Shown here in pieces: positions 27,562 to 36,457 of a DNA stretch of 64,000 nt (within the stretch, counting starts at the first letter, position 1; the number at the start of each line of letters is the position of its first letter). Source of the stretch: Runella sp. CRIBMP (GTDB taxonomy: Bacteria; Bacteroidota; Bacteroidia; Cytophagales; Spirosomataceae); the NCBI RefSeq assembly GCF_009905605.1, contig NZ_JAAAKZ010000012.1:119492-183491 (forward strand), given 5' to 3'. The position numbers and the translations under genes were made by a program. A model generated the notes under the pieces. That model was given only the letters and a program-made list of their open reading frames with translations. It searched no databases and was not told the DNA's origin.

Positions 27562-28908
27562 ATGGCTTTCCCAAAAAAAATATTTTTTTGTCTACAACAA
27601 AGCGTCATCAGCGGAATACTGCTGCTTTTGGGAGTCATTTTCAGTCCTCGGGCCACGGGTCAAAGTACCCGGTTTGAGGAAACAGCCTTCCACCAAGCGC
27701 ATCAGCTGCTGACCGACGTCATCGTTACTGATATTCTTACCCCGCCCGTGGCTTCTCGCGTGTACGTATACGCCCACGTGGCAGCCTACGAAACATTGGT
27801 GGCAACTCGGCCATCCTCGCATCAATCGTTGGCTGGACAACTTTCCCAACTCACCCCACCTCCTGTTCCTACCCACCCTATCAACCCCAGCATTGCGGCC
27901 ATTGAAGCACTCCTAACGACGGGACGCACCATGATTTTTTCGGAACAAATGTTTGACGAACTCAGCGCAAAAATCTGGCAAAGTTTTGTGCAGAAGGGCT
28001 ATTCTCCTGATACACTGGCACTTTCTCGAGCATATGGACGGCAGGTAGCCCAACACATATTGAGCTGGACGACCAAAGATAACTACAAAGCCACCCGAGC
28101 AATGCGGCGTTATACACCTATCAAGCGCCCCGGCATGTGGTTGCCCACGCCGCCAGGATACATGGCTGCAGTAGAACCCTACTGGAATCGAATTCGACCT
28201 TTAGTGCTGGACTCTGCTTCTCAGTGCAGGCCCGCCCCCAATGCATCTTTTAGCACTGCTCCCGATAGCCCATTTTTTCGGTTGGCCAAAGAGGTACATC
28301 AGGTAGGACAAAATTTAACACCTGAACAAACCCTAATTGCCAATTTTTGGGATTGTAACCCCTTCTTTCTCAACACGCGTGGACATCTCAATTTTGGCAC
28401 AAAAAAGCTTTCGCCAGGAGGTCACTGGCTTTCAATTGCGGGTCAGGTAGCGGCTCAAACCAACGCTGATATTCTGAAAAGCAGCGCTGCCTACACACTC
28501 ACGGCCATTGCATTGTTTGATGGGTTTATCAGTTGTTGGGATGAGAAGTATCGTTCAAATGTGATTCGTCCTGAGACCTACATTAATGCGCATATCGATG
28601 AAAAATGGCGTCCGCTGCTCCAAACACCGCCTTTCCCTGAATATACCAGCGGCCACAGCGTTATTTCGTCGGCGGTGGCGGTGGTGCTTACCCATTGGTT
28701 TGGGGATAACATTGCGTTCGTCGACGCTACTGAAGTACCCTATGGCTTACCCACCCGCCGGTTCAGTTCTTTTAAACAGGCCGCCGAAGAAGCTTCTATC
28801 AGCCGTTTGTACGGCGGGATTCATTACCGCCCTGCCATTGAAAATGGTCAAAAACAAGGTCAGCAAATTGGAGAATGGGTGCTTCAAAAAATAAAAATGC
28901 GTAAGTAA
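27562..28908 (+). CDS. Secreted vanadium-dependent haloperoxidase / PAP2 family protein
   Basis: The 448-residue protein has a signal peptide (about residues 1-34, ending ATGQ) and the vanadate/phosphate-binding site shared by vanadium haloperoxidases and PAP2 phosphatases. The parts are the Arg/Lys-bearing DEKYRSNVIRPETY, the acid-base histidine in YTSGHSVIS, and the C-terminal RLYGGIHYRP with Arg and the His that binds vanadate. Members oxidise halides with hydrogen peroxide or remove phosphate from lipids; the sequence cannot separate these. Linkage to a copper monooxygenase favours an oxidative role, by inference. It is the third gene of the operon. Confidence 0.88.
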   Translation: MAFPKKIFFCLQQSVISGILLLLGVIFSPRATGQSTRFEETAFHQAHQLLTDVIVTDILTPPVASRVYVYAHVAAYETLVATRPSSHQSLAGQLSQLTPPPVPTHPINPSIAAIEALLTTGRTMIFSEQMFDELSAKIWQSFVQKGYSPDTLALSRAYGRQVAQHILSWTTKDNYKATRAMRRYTPIKRPGMWLPTPPGYMAAVEPYWNRIRPLVLDSASQCRPAPNASFSTAPDSPFFRLAKEVHQVGQNLTPEQTLIANFWDCNPFFLNTRGHLNFGTKKLSPGGHWLSIAGQVAAQTNADILKSSAAYTLTAIALFDGFISCWDEKYRSNVIRPETYINAHIDEKWRPLLQTPPFPEYTSGHSVISSAVAVVLTHWFGDNIAFVDATEVPYGLPTRRFSSFKQAAEEASISRLYGGIHYRPAIENGQKQGQQIGEWVLQKIKMRK

Positions 28909-28969
28909 AAGCAGACAAAATATCATCTTTTCGTTAAAGATTTAATATACAGCCTTTAACGCCTGCTTT
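28908..28969 (+). promoter_or_regulatory. Nested hairpin ending at a start codon
   Basis: AAAGCAG (28908-28914) pairs with CTGCTTT (28963-28969), and inside it CGTTAAAG (28932-28939) pairs with CTTTAACG (28954-28961). The right arm touches the ATG at 28970. It could hide the start region or end transcription of the upstream operon. Confidence 0.4.
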
Positions 28970-30430
28970 ATGAAAACTTCGCCCCTTTTTTACTTGTTAA
29001 TTTTCTGTTTTGGCATTGGCTGTTTTGCCCAAAATGAGAACAATTTACCTGCCTCCTCCACGGTTCAGATTTCTCTAAAAATAACAGGAAAGACGCAGGG
29101 ATTAAGCGCGTTTGTCACGAAATTCAATTCGATCAACTACCGAAGAGACACTTTAGCTGGCAATAAAATTAATGCATCAGGAAATGCTGTATTACTGCTC
29201 TCATTGACCAAGCCTACCTTTGCCGAAATACGCATTGGCACTAAAAAAACAGACCTCTATCTTAGCCCTGGCGATGACTTACGTCTTGAAGTTGATTTAA
29301 CGAATCCCAATTTCACCTTCACTGGAAAAGGAGGTGACGCCAATAATTACTTGTGGCAATCCGCCGTTATTAAGGATAAAAAATTTCGATATAAAAACCA
29401 ATATATCAATGAGTTAAATACAAACGAATTTGTTATTGGACTGGATACGATGGCAAAAGCGCTCAAGGCTTTTCATTCCCAGTATGTCACAAAGCACCCC
29501 TTGCCCAAAAATGTAAGTACTTTACTTAAGGCCAACAATGAGCTGTTGGTACTGGCATTTGCGCAAAATTACACTGATGCTTATTTTGGATCTTTTGCCA
29601 CCAAAGACAAAATGCCGCCACGTCTGAAGCAGTGGACGAATACCATCTTTTTTGATACTACTCTTCTCTCTTCAGGATTGATAAATTACGCCGGAATGCT
29701 GGATTATTATTATCGGCAAAAATTCTACAACCCTTTTTTTAAACCAACCGACACTCCGCAAAAAATAGATTCGATTCGCCATATCATTCCTCAGGCCGCC
29801 CACGCAAACATTCAAAAAAGTATGCTTTCTCCTCCGTTTAAAGGGTTTTTTCTGGCTAAAAACATTGATGAAGCACTAGAGACCTTAGGAATAATCCCCG
29901 CTACCGAAAGCCTGCTTAGTGATTTCAAAACCCATTACAGTACCTCACCGTATCTGCCCGTTCTGCAAAGAAGTTATGCGAAATGGCTCAGCGTAGCACC
30001 GGGCACGACCGCACCTGATTTTACAGGAGAAACGCCCGATGGGCAGAGATTATCATTGAGCAACTTAAAAGGGAAAATAGTGTACATCGATATATGGGCC
30101 ACTTGGTGCGGCCCTTGCCGGGCCGAATTTGCGTGGGCAAAAGAATTAAAAAAACAGTTTGAGGGAAATAATGAGGTCGTATTTTTGTATGCTTCCGTAG
30201 ATGGCGACCCAAACGCCTGGCGTAAATTCCTAAAAACGACCAATAGTCCCGAAGGCGTCCACCTCAGGCTCTCGCCCATCGAACAACGTAAAATCAGTGA
30301 AGAATATCAGTGCGGCGGCGGCGTTCCCAAGTATTTCCTCATTGACCAACAGGGGGAAATCGTGAGTACCGTTGCCCCAAGGCCCTCATCTGGCAAAGCC
30401 GAGGAAGCCATCCGAGCGCTGTTGAAGTAA
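28970..30430 (+). CDS. TlpA-like thioredoxin-fold protein, exported
   Basis: The 486-residue protein has a signal peptide (ending GCFAQ, about residue 21). An N-terminal beta-rich domain of the DUF4369 kind and a helical middle follow. The C-terminal thioredoxin domain from about residue 345 carries the redox motif WCGPC (in IDIWATWCGPCR) and the cis-proline region GGVPKYFLID. TlpA/ResA-like proteins reduce disulfides in the periplasm, often for cytochrome maturation. The upstream operon encodes a heme protein, which fits but does not prove a link. A palindromic terminator separates it from the converging ABC genes. Confidence 0.9.
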   Translation: MKTSPLFYLLIFCFGIGCFAQNENNLPASSTVQISLKITGKTQGLSAFVTKFNSINYRRDTLAGNKINASGNAVLLLSLTKPTFAEIRIGTKKTDLYLSPGDDLRLEVDLTNPNFTFTGKGGDANNYLWQSAVIKDKKFRYKNQYINELNTNEFVIGLDTMAKALKAFHSQYVTKHPLPKNVSTLLKANNELLVLAFAQNYTDAYFGSFATKDKMPPRLKQWTNTIFFDTTLLSSGLINYAGMLDYYYRQKFYNPFFKPTDTPQKIDSIRHIIPQAAHANIQKSMLSPPFKGFFLAKNIDEALETLGIIPATESLLSDFKTHYSTSPYLPVLQRSYAKWLSVAPGTTAPDFTGETPDGQRLSLSNLKGKIVYIDIWATWCGPCRAEFAWAKELKKQFEGNNEVVFLYASVDGDPNAWRKFLKTTNSPEGVHLRLSPIEQRKISEEYQCGGGVPKYFLIDQQGEIVSTVAPRPSSGKAEEAIRALLK

Positions 30431-30436
30431 AATATC

Positions 30437-30469
30437 AACAATGACAACGTTTGAAACGTTGTCATTGTT
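30437..30469. terminator. Bidirectional hairpin between converging genes
   Basis: A 15-bp perfect stem (30437-30451 with 30455-30469, core AATGACAACGTT) with a 3-nt loop lies between the TlpA-like stop and the ABC permease stop. There is no long T-run on either side. Confidence 0.65.
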
Positions 30470-30476
30470 AGACTTA

Positions 30477-33017
30477 CTACACATCCTGCCGCAGCACCTC
30501 CAGCGGCGAGCGCGACAGAATCCCCCAACTGTTGACCAAACCGATGAACACCGTGATAGCAGGCACTACCAAAAACACCACCAAAACGGGCAGGAATTGA
30601 GGGTTAAAATCCGTTTCAAAGCTAAAACGCGCCAGCGCCCAACCACCGCCTACGGCCAATAAAACACCCGTTGCGGCGGCCAACGTTCCCAAAAAGAAGT
30701 ATTCTAAGGCCGTAATCACCAAAATTTGCCGACGGCTTGCGCCTAAGGTTCTTAACAACACGCTTTCCTGAATGCGTTGGTACTTAGAAATCAACACCGA
30801 CGCAATGAGGACAATCAAGCCCGTCAGGATGCTGAAGCCCGCCATGAAACGAATCACAAAGCCAATTTTGGTAGAAATATCGTCCAAAACGGTGAGAATA
30901 AGCCCCAAATCAATCATCGAGATATTGGGAAATTGCTGCACTACCGACTGCTGAAACTTCGCCGACACTTGGTTGTTGGGTACGTGCGTCAGAAATACGT
31001 GAAACTGCGGCGCGTCTTCCAATACCCCTTTGGGAAACAGCACCAAAAAATTGGTTTGTACGCCCGCCCAATCCACATCGCGCAGGCTCGCCACCACGGT
31101 CGTCAGCATGGTTCCCTGCACGTTGAAGGTCAGCGTATCACCAACTTTGATGGTATTGCGCTCCGCGTAGCCATCCTCCAACGAAATCGGCACGGGCGCG
31201 GCCAAGTCTTTTGCTTCGCCAATCCATTTACCTTTCACTATTTTTTCGGTCGAAATCAGCGAATCGCGGAAGGTAACGCGGTATTCACGGCTAAACAGCC
31301 CCCGCCAACGTTTATTGGTGGTATCTTTGAGAGCTTCTACTGAGGTTTGTCCGTTCAGTTCATCCAAGCGCATCGTCACAATCGGCACCGACTGTAAAAC
31401 AGGTAGTTTTTGTTGTTTCAACAAAGCCATCACGGGCGCTTTTTGCGGTGTTTGAATATCAAACAGTACCATGTTGGGTTGGTCGCCGTCGGTCGAAAGT
31501 TTGATGCGGGCCAGCAAAAGGTTTTGTACAAAAAGCAACGTGCAGATAAACATGGTTCCCAAGCCAATAGACACCATCAAAATGGCCGTTTGATTGTTGG
31601 GACGGTACAAATTTGCCAATCCCTGTCGCCCCAAATACCCCCACGAAGAAGGGAAAAAACGGCGCACCAACCACATCAACAGCGAGGCCATCCCCAGAAG
31701 CAGCAAAAACGCCATCGTTACCCCCCCCGTAAAGGCTACGGCATCGGTCCATTTTTTCATTTGCAACCACGTAAATCCGAACACAAACAAGAGAATCAGA
31801 GCATAAACGAGCCATTTTAGCGGGTCTTTGGTGATGGTTGTTTGTTCGTACGAGGCCCGAAGTACATTAAGCGGCGACACTTTACGAATGGAAATCAACG
31901 ATAATAACGCAAACAGATTTGAAATGATTACCCCCAACACAACGCCCTGACCGATGGCCGAAAATGACAGTTCGGTAGCCAACTCAAACGGTAGAAAGTC
32001 TTTCAATACAGCGGGTAAAAATTGCTGAATCACGGCTCCTAATCCCGCCCCGAGGAGTGAGCCAATCAAACCGATTCCTGAAATTTGAATCAAATAAATT
32101 AGAAATGCTTGTGACGCTTTTACACCCAAACACCGCAAAATAGCAATGGAATTGAGCTTTTCCTTGATATAAATATGAATGGCACTCGCCACTCCAACAC
32201 ATCCCAAAAGCAACGCAATAAAGCCGACTAAACTCAAAAAACGTGTCAAATCGCGAAATGAGCGCCCCGTATCTTCTTTTTGACTTTCGACGGTGCGGTA
32301 GTTGTAATCTTCGGCCTCCACCGTGGGTTCAATTTTCTTGACCAACAGCGGCATATTGACCTTGGGCGCAAACTTGAAATAATAACGGTACGTGATTCGG
32401 CTGCCTTTCTGCGCCAAATTCGTTTGCTTCAAATATGACAAGGGAATGTAGACCGACGGCGCCACCGTGGCTGCAATGCCCGTTTGCCCAGGCGCTTTTT
32501 TGAGAATCCCTGCAATCAAAAACGTCACCTCGCCTACTTTGAGCGAATCGCCTACTTTGGCTTGGTATTGCAGCATGAGCGTCTGGTCTACCAGCACTTC
32601 TTTTTTGTTGCGGAAGGTTTTCCCCGCCGAGGCTGGCTCGGTCTCCAATTCTCCATAATACGGAAAATCTCCCTCCAACGCCCGAATCTGCGCCAAACGC
32701 GTACCGCTGTTTTTGGGGAAATAAATCATGGACGCAAAGCTCAACTCTTTTGATTGCTGCCCTTTCAATGAATCAACCAAATGGGTCATTTTAGGACTCG
32801 GCGGCGTATTGTCGGAAAGTTCCAAGTCGGCCCCCAACAGCGATGCAGCCTGTGTATCAATATTTTGCTGCAAGTTGTAGCCCAAAGAATAGATCGCTAC
32901 CAACGCCGCAATGCCCAAAACAATGGAAGAAACAAAAAGCAACAAACGCGAATAATTGCGCCGACTGTCGCGCCAAGCCATCGTGACTAGCCACGCAAAA
33001 TTTATCTTTGAATTCAT
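30477..33017 (-). CDS. ybbP: YbbP-like ABC transporter permease (FtsX/MacB family, double module)
   Basis: The 846-residue protein has an N-terminal membrane segment, a large periplasmic domain (about residues 50-250) and two FtsX-type membrane modules. There are about ten membrane segments in all, with a second soluble domain between them. The FtsX core SIAILRCLGVKASQAFL and its C-terminal copy ESVLLRTLGASRRQILV are easily seen. It pairs with the ATPase encoded 42 bp upstream. YbbAP-type systems are mechanotransmission ABC systems that do not move solute through a channel; a role in lipid or lysophospholipid handling has been suggested because of the tesA neighbour. Confidence 0.9.
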   Translation of the reverse strand: MNSKINFAWLVTMAWRDSRRNYSRLLLFVSSIVLGIAALVAIYSLGYNLQQNIDTQAASLLGADLELSDNTPPSPKMTHLVDSLKGQQSKELSFASMIYFPKNSGTRLAQIRALEGDFPYYGELETEPASAGKTFRNKKEVLVDQTLMLQYQAKVGDSLKVGEVTFLIAGILKKAPGQTGIAATVAPSVYIPLSYLKQTNLAQKGSRITYRYYFKFAPKVNMPLLVKKIEPTVEAEDYNYRTVESQKEDTGRSFRDLTRFLSLVGFIALLLGCVGVASAIHIYIKEKLNSIAILRCLGVKASQAFLIYLIQISGIGLIGSLLGAGLGAVIQQFLPAVLKDFLPFELATELSFSAIGQGVVLGVIISNLFALLSLISIRKVSPLNVLRASYEQTTITKDPLKWLVYALILLFVFGFTWLQMKKWTDAVAFTGGVTMAFLLLLGMASLLMWLVRRFFPSSWGYLGRQGLANLYRPNNQTAILMVSIGLGTMFICTLLFVQNLLLARIKLSTDGDQPNMVLFDIQTPQKAPVMALLKQQKLPVLQSVPIVTMRLDELNGQTSVEALKDTTNKRWRGLFSREYRVTFRDSLISTEKIVKGKWIGEAKDLAAPVPISLEDGYAERNTIKVGDTLTFNVQGTMLTTVVASLRDVDWAGVQTNFLVLFPKGVLEDAPQFHVFLTHVPNNQVSAKFQQSVVQQFPNISMIDLGLILTVLDDISTKIGFVIRFMAGFSILTGLIVLIASVLISKYQRIQESVLLRTLGASRRQILVITALEYFFLGTLAAATGVLLAVGGGWALARFSFETDFNPQFLPVLVVFLVVPAITVFIGLVNSWGILSRSPLEVLRQDV

Positions 33018-33059
33018 ACTATGTGGTTGAATACTTAAATCGTCGGGAGATTGACAATG

Positions 33060-33743
33060 TTAGGCAGTAAGCGTATCTGAAAGAATTTTTCCGCCTTTGA
33101 TGCGAATGATTCGCTGGGTTTTGGCGGCCAATTCGAGGTTGTGGGTCACGAGAATGAGCGTAGTTCCTGATTCTTTGTTCAAATCAAACAGCAATTTCTC
33201 CACTTTAACGCCTGTTTCGGCGTCTAGGTTTCCCGTGGGCTCATCGGCAAAAAGGATTTGGGGTTGGTTAGAAAATGCCCGCGCCAACGATACGCGCTGC
33301 TGCTCGCCGCCGCTCAACTGCGTTGGATAATGATGCCCTCTGTCGGCCAAGCCCACCTTATCAAGCAAGTCCAAAGCACGACTGCGAACGTTTTTTTCGC
33401 CGCGCAATTCCAACGGCACCATCACGTTTTCGAGCGCCGTGAGGGTGGGCATGAGTTGAAAATTCTGAAAGATAAACCCAATGTAACGATTCCTGACCGA
33501 CGCCAATTCATCTTCGTTGAGTTGGTTTAGACCGATGCCGTTGAGCTCAACCTGTCCGCTCGACGCGCGGTCCAATCCTGCACAAAGACCAAGTAAAGTT
33601 GTTTTTCCACTGCCCGACGGCCCAACAATCGAAAGCGTAGAGCCTGCTTCGACCGAAAAATTGACGTCATCCAGTACTTTTAAATCTCGATTACCACTCC
33701 GATAAACTTTCCCAACCTGATGAAGATGAAGTATATTTGCCAT
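33060..33743 (-). CDS. ybbA: YbbA-like ABC transporter ATP-binding protein
   Basis: The 227-residue ATPase has Walker A GPSGSGKT (about residues 40-47), a Q-loop (FIFQNFQLMPTL), the signature LSGGEQQR, Walker B ILFADEPTGNLD and the H-loop VTHN. It belongs to the LolD/MacB/FtsE branch that drives FtsX-type permeases. The permease gene follows on the same strand. The divergent lipase-like tesA 117 bp away matches the ybbAP-tesA order of E. coli. Confidence 0.95.
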   Translation of the reverse strand: MANILHLHQVGKVYRSGNRDLKVLDDVNFSVEAGSTLSIVGPSGSGKTTLLGLCAGLDRASSGQVELNGIGLNQLNEDELASVRNRYIGFIFQNFQLMPTLTALENVMVPLELRGEKNVRSRALDLLDKVGLADRGHHYPTQLSGGEQQRVSLARAFSNQPQILFADEPTGNLDAETGVKVEKLLFDLNKESGTTLILVTHNLELAAKTQRIIRIKGGKILSDTLTA

Positions 33744-33860
33744 AGTCTATGTTTAGAATTCACGCCAAGCTGCAAAGGAGCAAAGAAACGACAGTGTTTC
33801 AGAAACTTATACGTCTTTGCATGAGTTTATTTTATATCAGTATTCTAATCAAAATACATT

Positions 33861-34553
33861 ATGCCAAAAATAGTTTCAATCTTTCTGCTTTATTTTTTGA
33901 TGTTCGCCTTTGTGGCCTGTACCAACACCGAAAAACCCTCGGATGAGCAAACTTCCGCAACCAAAAGCAGCCCCGCCACACCAGTAAAAACCGTTAAGAA
34001 CATTCTTATTTTTGGCAATAGCCTCACGGCGGGTTATGGTCTGGAGCCTTCGGAATCGTACCCTGCACAGCTCCAAAATCGGCTGGATTCGCTCAAATTA
34101 CCTTATAAAATCGTGAATGCGGGCGTCAGCGGCGAAACTACTTCGGGCGGCAATAGCCGTTTGGATTGGGTACTGAAAAACCCCGTTGATATTTTCATTT
34201 TGGAATTGGGCGGCAACGACGGCCTGCGCGGGATTCCCGCCACTGAAACCCGCAAAAATCTCCAATCCATGATTGACAAGGTAAAAGCCAAATACCCCAA
34301 AGCCAAGATTGTTTTAGCGGGTATGCAGGTGCCGCCCAGTATGGGCAAAAAATACGCCGACGAATTTAAAGTAATTTATCCCGAATTGGCCCAGAAAAAC
34401 AAGGTAGAACTCATTCCTTTCCTCCTCGAAAACGTAGGCGGTGAAGTAAAACTTAACCAAAAAGACGGCATCCACCCCAACGCCATCGGGGCCAAAATCG
34501 TAGCCGAAAATGTATGGCAAGTGCTAGAGGGAATGTTGGAGAAGGGTGTGTAG
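33861..34553 (+). CDS. tesA: TesA-like SGNH arylesterase/lysophospholipase, lipoprotein
   Basis: The 230-residue protein has a lipoprotein signal with Cys20 (MFAFVAC) and an SGNH hydrolase domain. Block I is GNSLTAGYGL with the nucleophile Ser, the oxyanion Gly and Asn are in LELGGNDGLRG, and the catalytic Asp/His pair is in DGIHPN. Related TesA enzymes hydrolyse acyl-CoA, aryl esters and lysophospholipids in the periplasm. The divergent ybbA-ybbP pair is the classic neighbour. E. coli TesA is soluble in the periplasm, whereas this one appears lipid-anchored. Confidence 0.92.
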   Translation: MPKIVSIFLLYFLMFAFVACTNTEKPSDEQTSATKSSPATPVKTVKNILIFGNSLTAGYGLEPSESYPAQLQNRLDSLKLPYKIVNAGVSGETTSGGNSRLDWVLKNPVDIFILELGGNDGLRGIPATETRKNLQSMIDKVKAKYPKAKIVLAGMQVPPSMGKKYADEFKVIYPELAQKNKVELIPFLLENVGGEVKLNQKDGIHPNAIGAKIVAENVWQVLEGMLEKGV

Positions 34554-34623
34554 TAACCTGCAGAGCCTCGTTGGAACGATTTTTTAGCGATTTAGGCGGT
34601 ATCACTTTACCAACACCTGACGC

Positions 34624-35007
34624 ATGGAAATGTACACCCAAATCCAATGGCTTTTTCTTTTGGCACTTCCTATTGCCTGCATCTCATGGACGGTCACCCA
34701 TGAGGAAATTTTTCGGGAACCCCGCGAATATTGTGTAAATCGAAGTCAGAATGACCAAACCTTAGTCCGACGCAAGTTCTATTATCTTTTTACCTGCGAG
34801 TATTGTTTCAGTCACTACATCACGATTTTCTTTCTTTTCCTGACCGACTTTAAGTTACTGATGCCCGATTGGCGCGGCTATCTGGTGGCTGGATTTGCCT
34901 TGGTCTGGCTCGCCAATCTCTACATGAACATCTACGCGTTGATTCGTCAGGCTATCAAAAAAGAGAAAACGGAAATTAAGATTTTAGAGAAAAAAACGGA
35001 GAAATAA
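34624..35007 (+). CDS. Small membrane protein of unknown function
   Basis: The 127-residue protein has a hydrophobic N-terminal segment (about residues 8-22), a central CEYCFSHYITIFFLF stretch that joins a Cys pair to a second membrane segment, and a third at about residues 83-107. The C-terminal tail is Lys/Glu-rich (KKEKTEIKILEKKTEK). The TCEYCFSH motif looks conserved and may bind a metal or form a disulfide. I do not recognise the family with confidence. It follows tesA by 70 bp on the same strand and may be cotranscribed. Its stop is 11 bp from the converging epimerase stop. Confidence 0.7.
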   Translation: MEMYTQIQWLFLLALPIACISWTVTHEEIFREPREYCVNRSQNDQTLVRRKFYYLFTCEYCFSHYITIFFLFLTDFKLLMPDWRGYLVAGFALVWLANLYMNIYALIRQAIKKEKTEIKILEKKTEK

Positions 35008-35018
35008 CTAGCATTTTC

Positions 35019-35888
35019 TCACCCCAAAGTCACCGTCCAACTCCGCTCAAAATGTTCTTTGGCTGCCAACTGAATAATGCCTTCCTTTTGGGTAATGTCT
35101 TGGTTGTGGTCCACCGAATCGGCGATGCCGCACCAAGGTTCGATACAAACGAAGTCAGCGTTTTTGGCGGCCCAAATGCCGAGATAAGGAAAATCAGGGA
35201 AATCAAATTGCAACGAATGAGGGGATTTTGGAGTGTGCAGCACCACGCTGTCGGAACGATAGTTTTTGAAGACAAGCGCATCTTCGTAGAATAGTTCTTT
35301 GGTCAGCGGCAAATCCGTTGTTTGCTCTGCCAACAAAACAGGCGTTTTTTCAACCATTCCTTCGGGTGTCAGCGGCCACCGCGCCCAATCTTCGGATTTA
35401 TTGAAACTCAAAAGATAGTCTTCATACTGCGTTGCTTCTACTAACGGCACTTTAAACGCGGGGTGCGCTCCCACCGAAAACCACAGCGTGCCGCCGCTTG
35501 GATTTTCTACCAAGTAGCTAACTTTCAACTGATTATTCAACAATGAATACCGAATCCGAAACGCAAATCCAAACGGGTACACGGCCAATGTACTTTCATC
35601 GTGGGTCAATAAAAACGTAACTGAATCGCTTTGTTGCTGCTCCACCGAAAAGGTTTTTTCACGGGCAAACCCGTGGCGGGGAAGGTGGTAGGCTGTGCCG
35701 TTAAAATAGTAAGTGTTATCTTTCAGGCCTCCTACAATCGGAAACAAAACGGGCGAATGTTTGCCCCAAAAATTAGGATTTCCCTGCCACATAAATTCAA
35801 GCTGGGAAGCGAGCAAAACCAAGCTATTGAGCTCCGCACCTTTGGTATTGATGGTGGCTTTAATATCGGCGTTTTGAATTGTTATCAT
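35019..35888 (-). CDS. Aldose 1-epimerase family protein (LacX/YeaD-like)
   Basis: This protein of 289 residues has the galactose-mutarotase-like beta-sandwich pattern. The early block is TKGAELNSLV and MWQGNPNFWGKHSPVLFP. A conserved histidine lies in YHLPRHGFAR and another in VGAHPAFKVP, and a late FVCIEPWCGIADS supplies the catalytic Glu. It probably interconverts anomers of a hexose or a phosphorylated sugar in the cytoplasm. The start at MITIQNADIK (35888) is preferred over the ATG eight codons upstream, because homologues begin at this strand. No sugar genes are adjacent. Confidence 0.88.
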   Translation of the reverse strand: MITIQNADIKATINTKGAELNSLVLLASQLEFMWQGNPNFWGKHSPVLFPIVGGLKDNTYYFNGTAYHLPRHGFAREKTFSVEQQQSDSVTFLLTHDESTLAVYPFGFAFRIRYSLLNNQLKVSYLVENPSGGTLWFSVGAHPAFKVPLVEATQYEDYLLSFNKSEDWARWPLTPEGMVEKTPVLLAEQTTDLPLTKELFYEDALVFKNYRSDSVVLHTPKSPHSLQFDFPDFPYLGIWAAKNADFVCIEPWCGIADSVDHNQDITQKEGIIQLAAKEHFERSWTVTLG

Positions 35889-35970
35889 AAAGGGAAGGCT
35901 ATTTTGAGACAAATTTAATGAATAAAAGCCATTCCGTTACCCCATAAACGCGTCCCTCTTTTACGGTGGA

Positions 35971-36362
35971 TTAATCAAATAGCCATTTCCATTCAATCAC
36001 AAAGGGTAAACTAATTACCCATACAATAAAAAACAGGGCCATACCCTTAGGAAATGGCTGATGCAAAAGAAGCGCGGGCAAGGCGGCAAAAAGCAGCCAT
36101 GAAGATTTATAGATGAGTTGAAAAACCAACACTATCTGCATTTTTTGCGGAAAAAAAAGCCCCAAAACCGAAAGTAGAAAAATAGCACCCCACAATGCAC
36201 CTACCAGACGAATGGCCTCAGAAGATGCCGGCACACTTTACCCTCTTCCAGCAATACGGTTTCTTTTTTTATTTCTCTCCTCGAAAAATACGTCTCAATT
36301 GCCTACCATTTCTCTTCCAAAATCGCAACGTACCTGTTGATAAACTGCCTGAATGGATGCAT
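35971..36362 (-). pseudogene. Disrupted gene for a small membrane protein
   Basis: The C-terminal part (35971-36234, minus) reads as three hydrophobic segments starting PASSEAIRLVGALWG. It has no proper start: a TAA lies two codons upstream of a GTG. Reading further upstream in a frame shifted by two bases gives sensible protein (ETVLLEEGKV) that joins directly to PASSEA if one TG of a GTGTG (36232-36236) is dropped. That frame continues through an in-frame TAG at 36303-36305 to an ATG at 36362. I infer a gene of about 128 codons broken by a dinucleotide slip and perhaps a stop. Sequencing error is the alternative. Family not recognised. Confidence 0.45.
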
Positions 36363-36374
36363 ATTCCACATAAC

Positions 36375-36397
36375 AAAAACCCTGCTCCAAGGGTTTT
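36375..36397 (-). terminator. Terminator after the Kunitz gene
   Basis: AAAACCC and GGGTTTT arms (36376-36382 with 36391-36397) around an 8-nt loop read, on the minus strand, into a short T-run about 60 bp past the Kunitz stop codon. Confidence 0.6.
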
Positions 36398-36457
36398 ACT
36401 GGACGTTTTCTTTATTTTCTCAAAAGGTCTCAACTTTTTTAGCCAAGTATTTGATCA

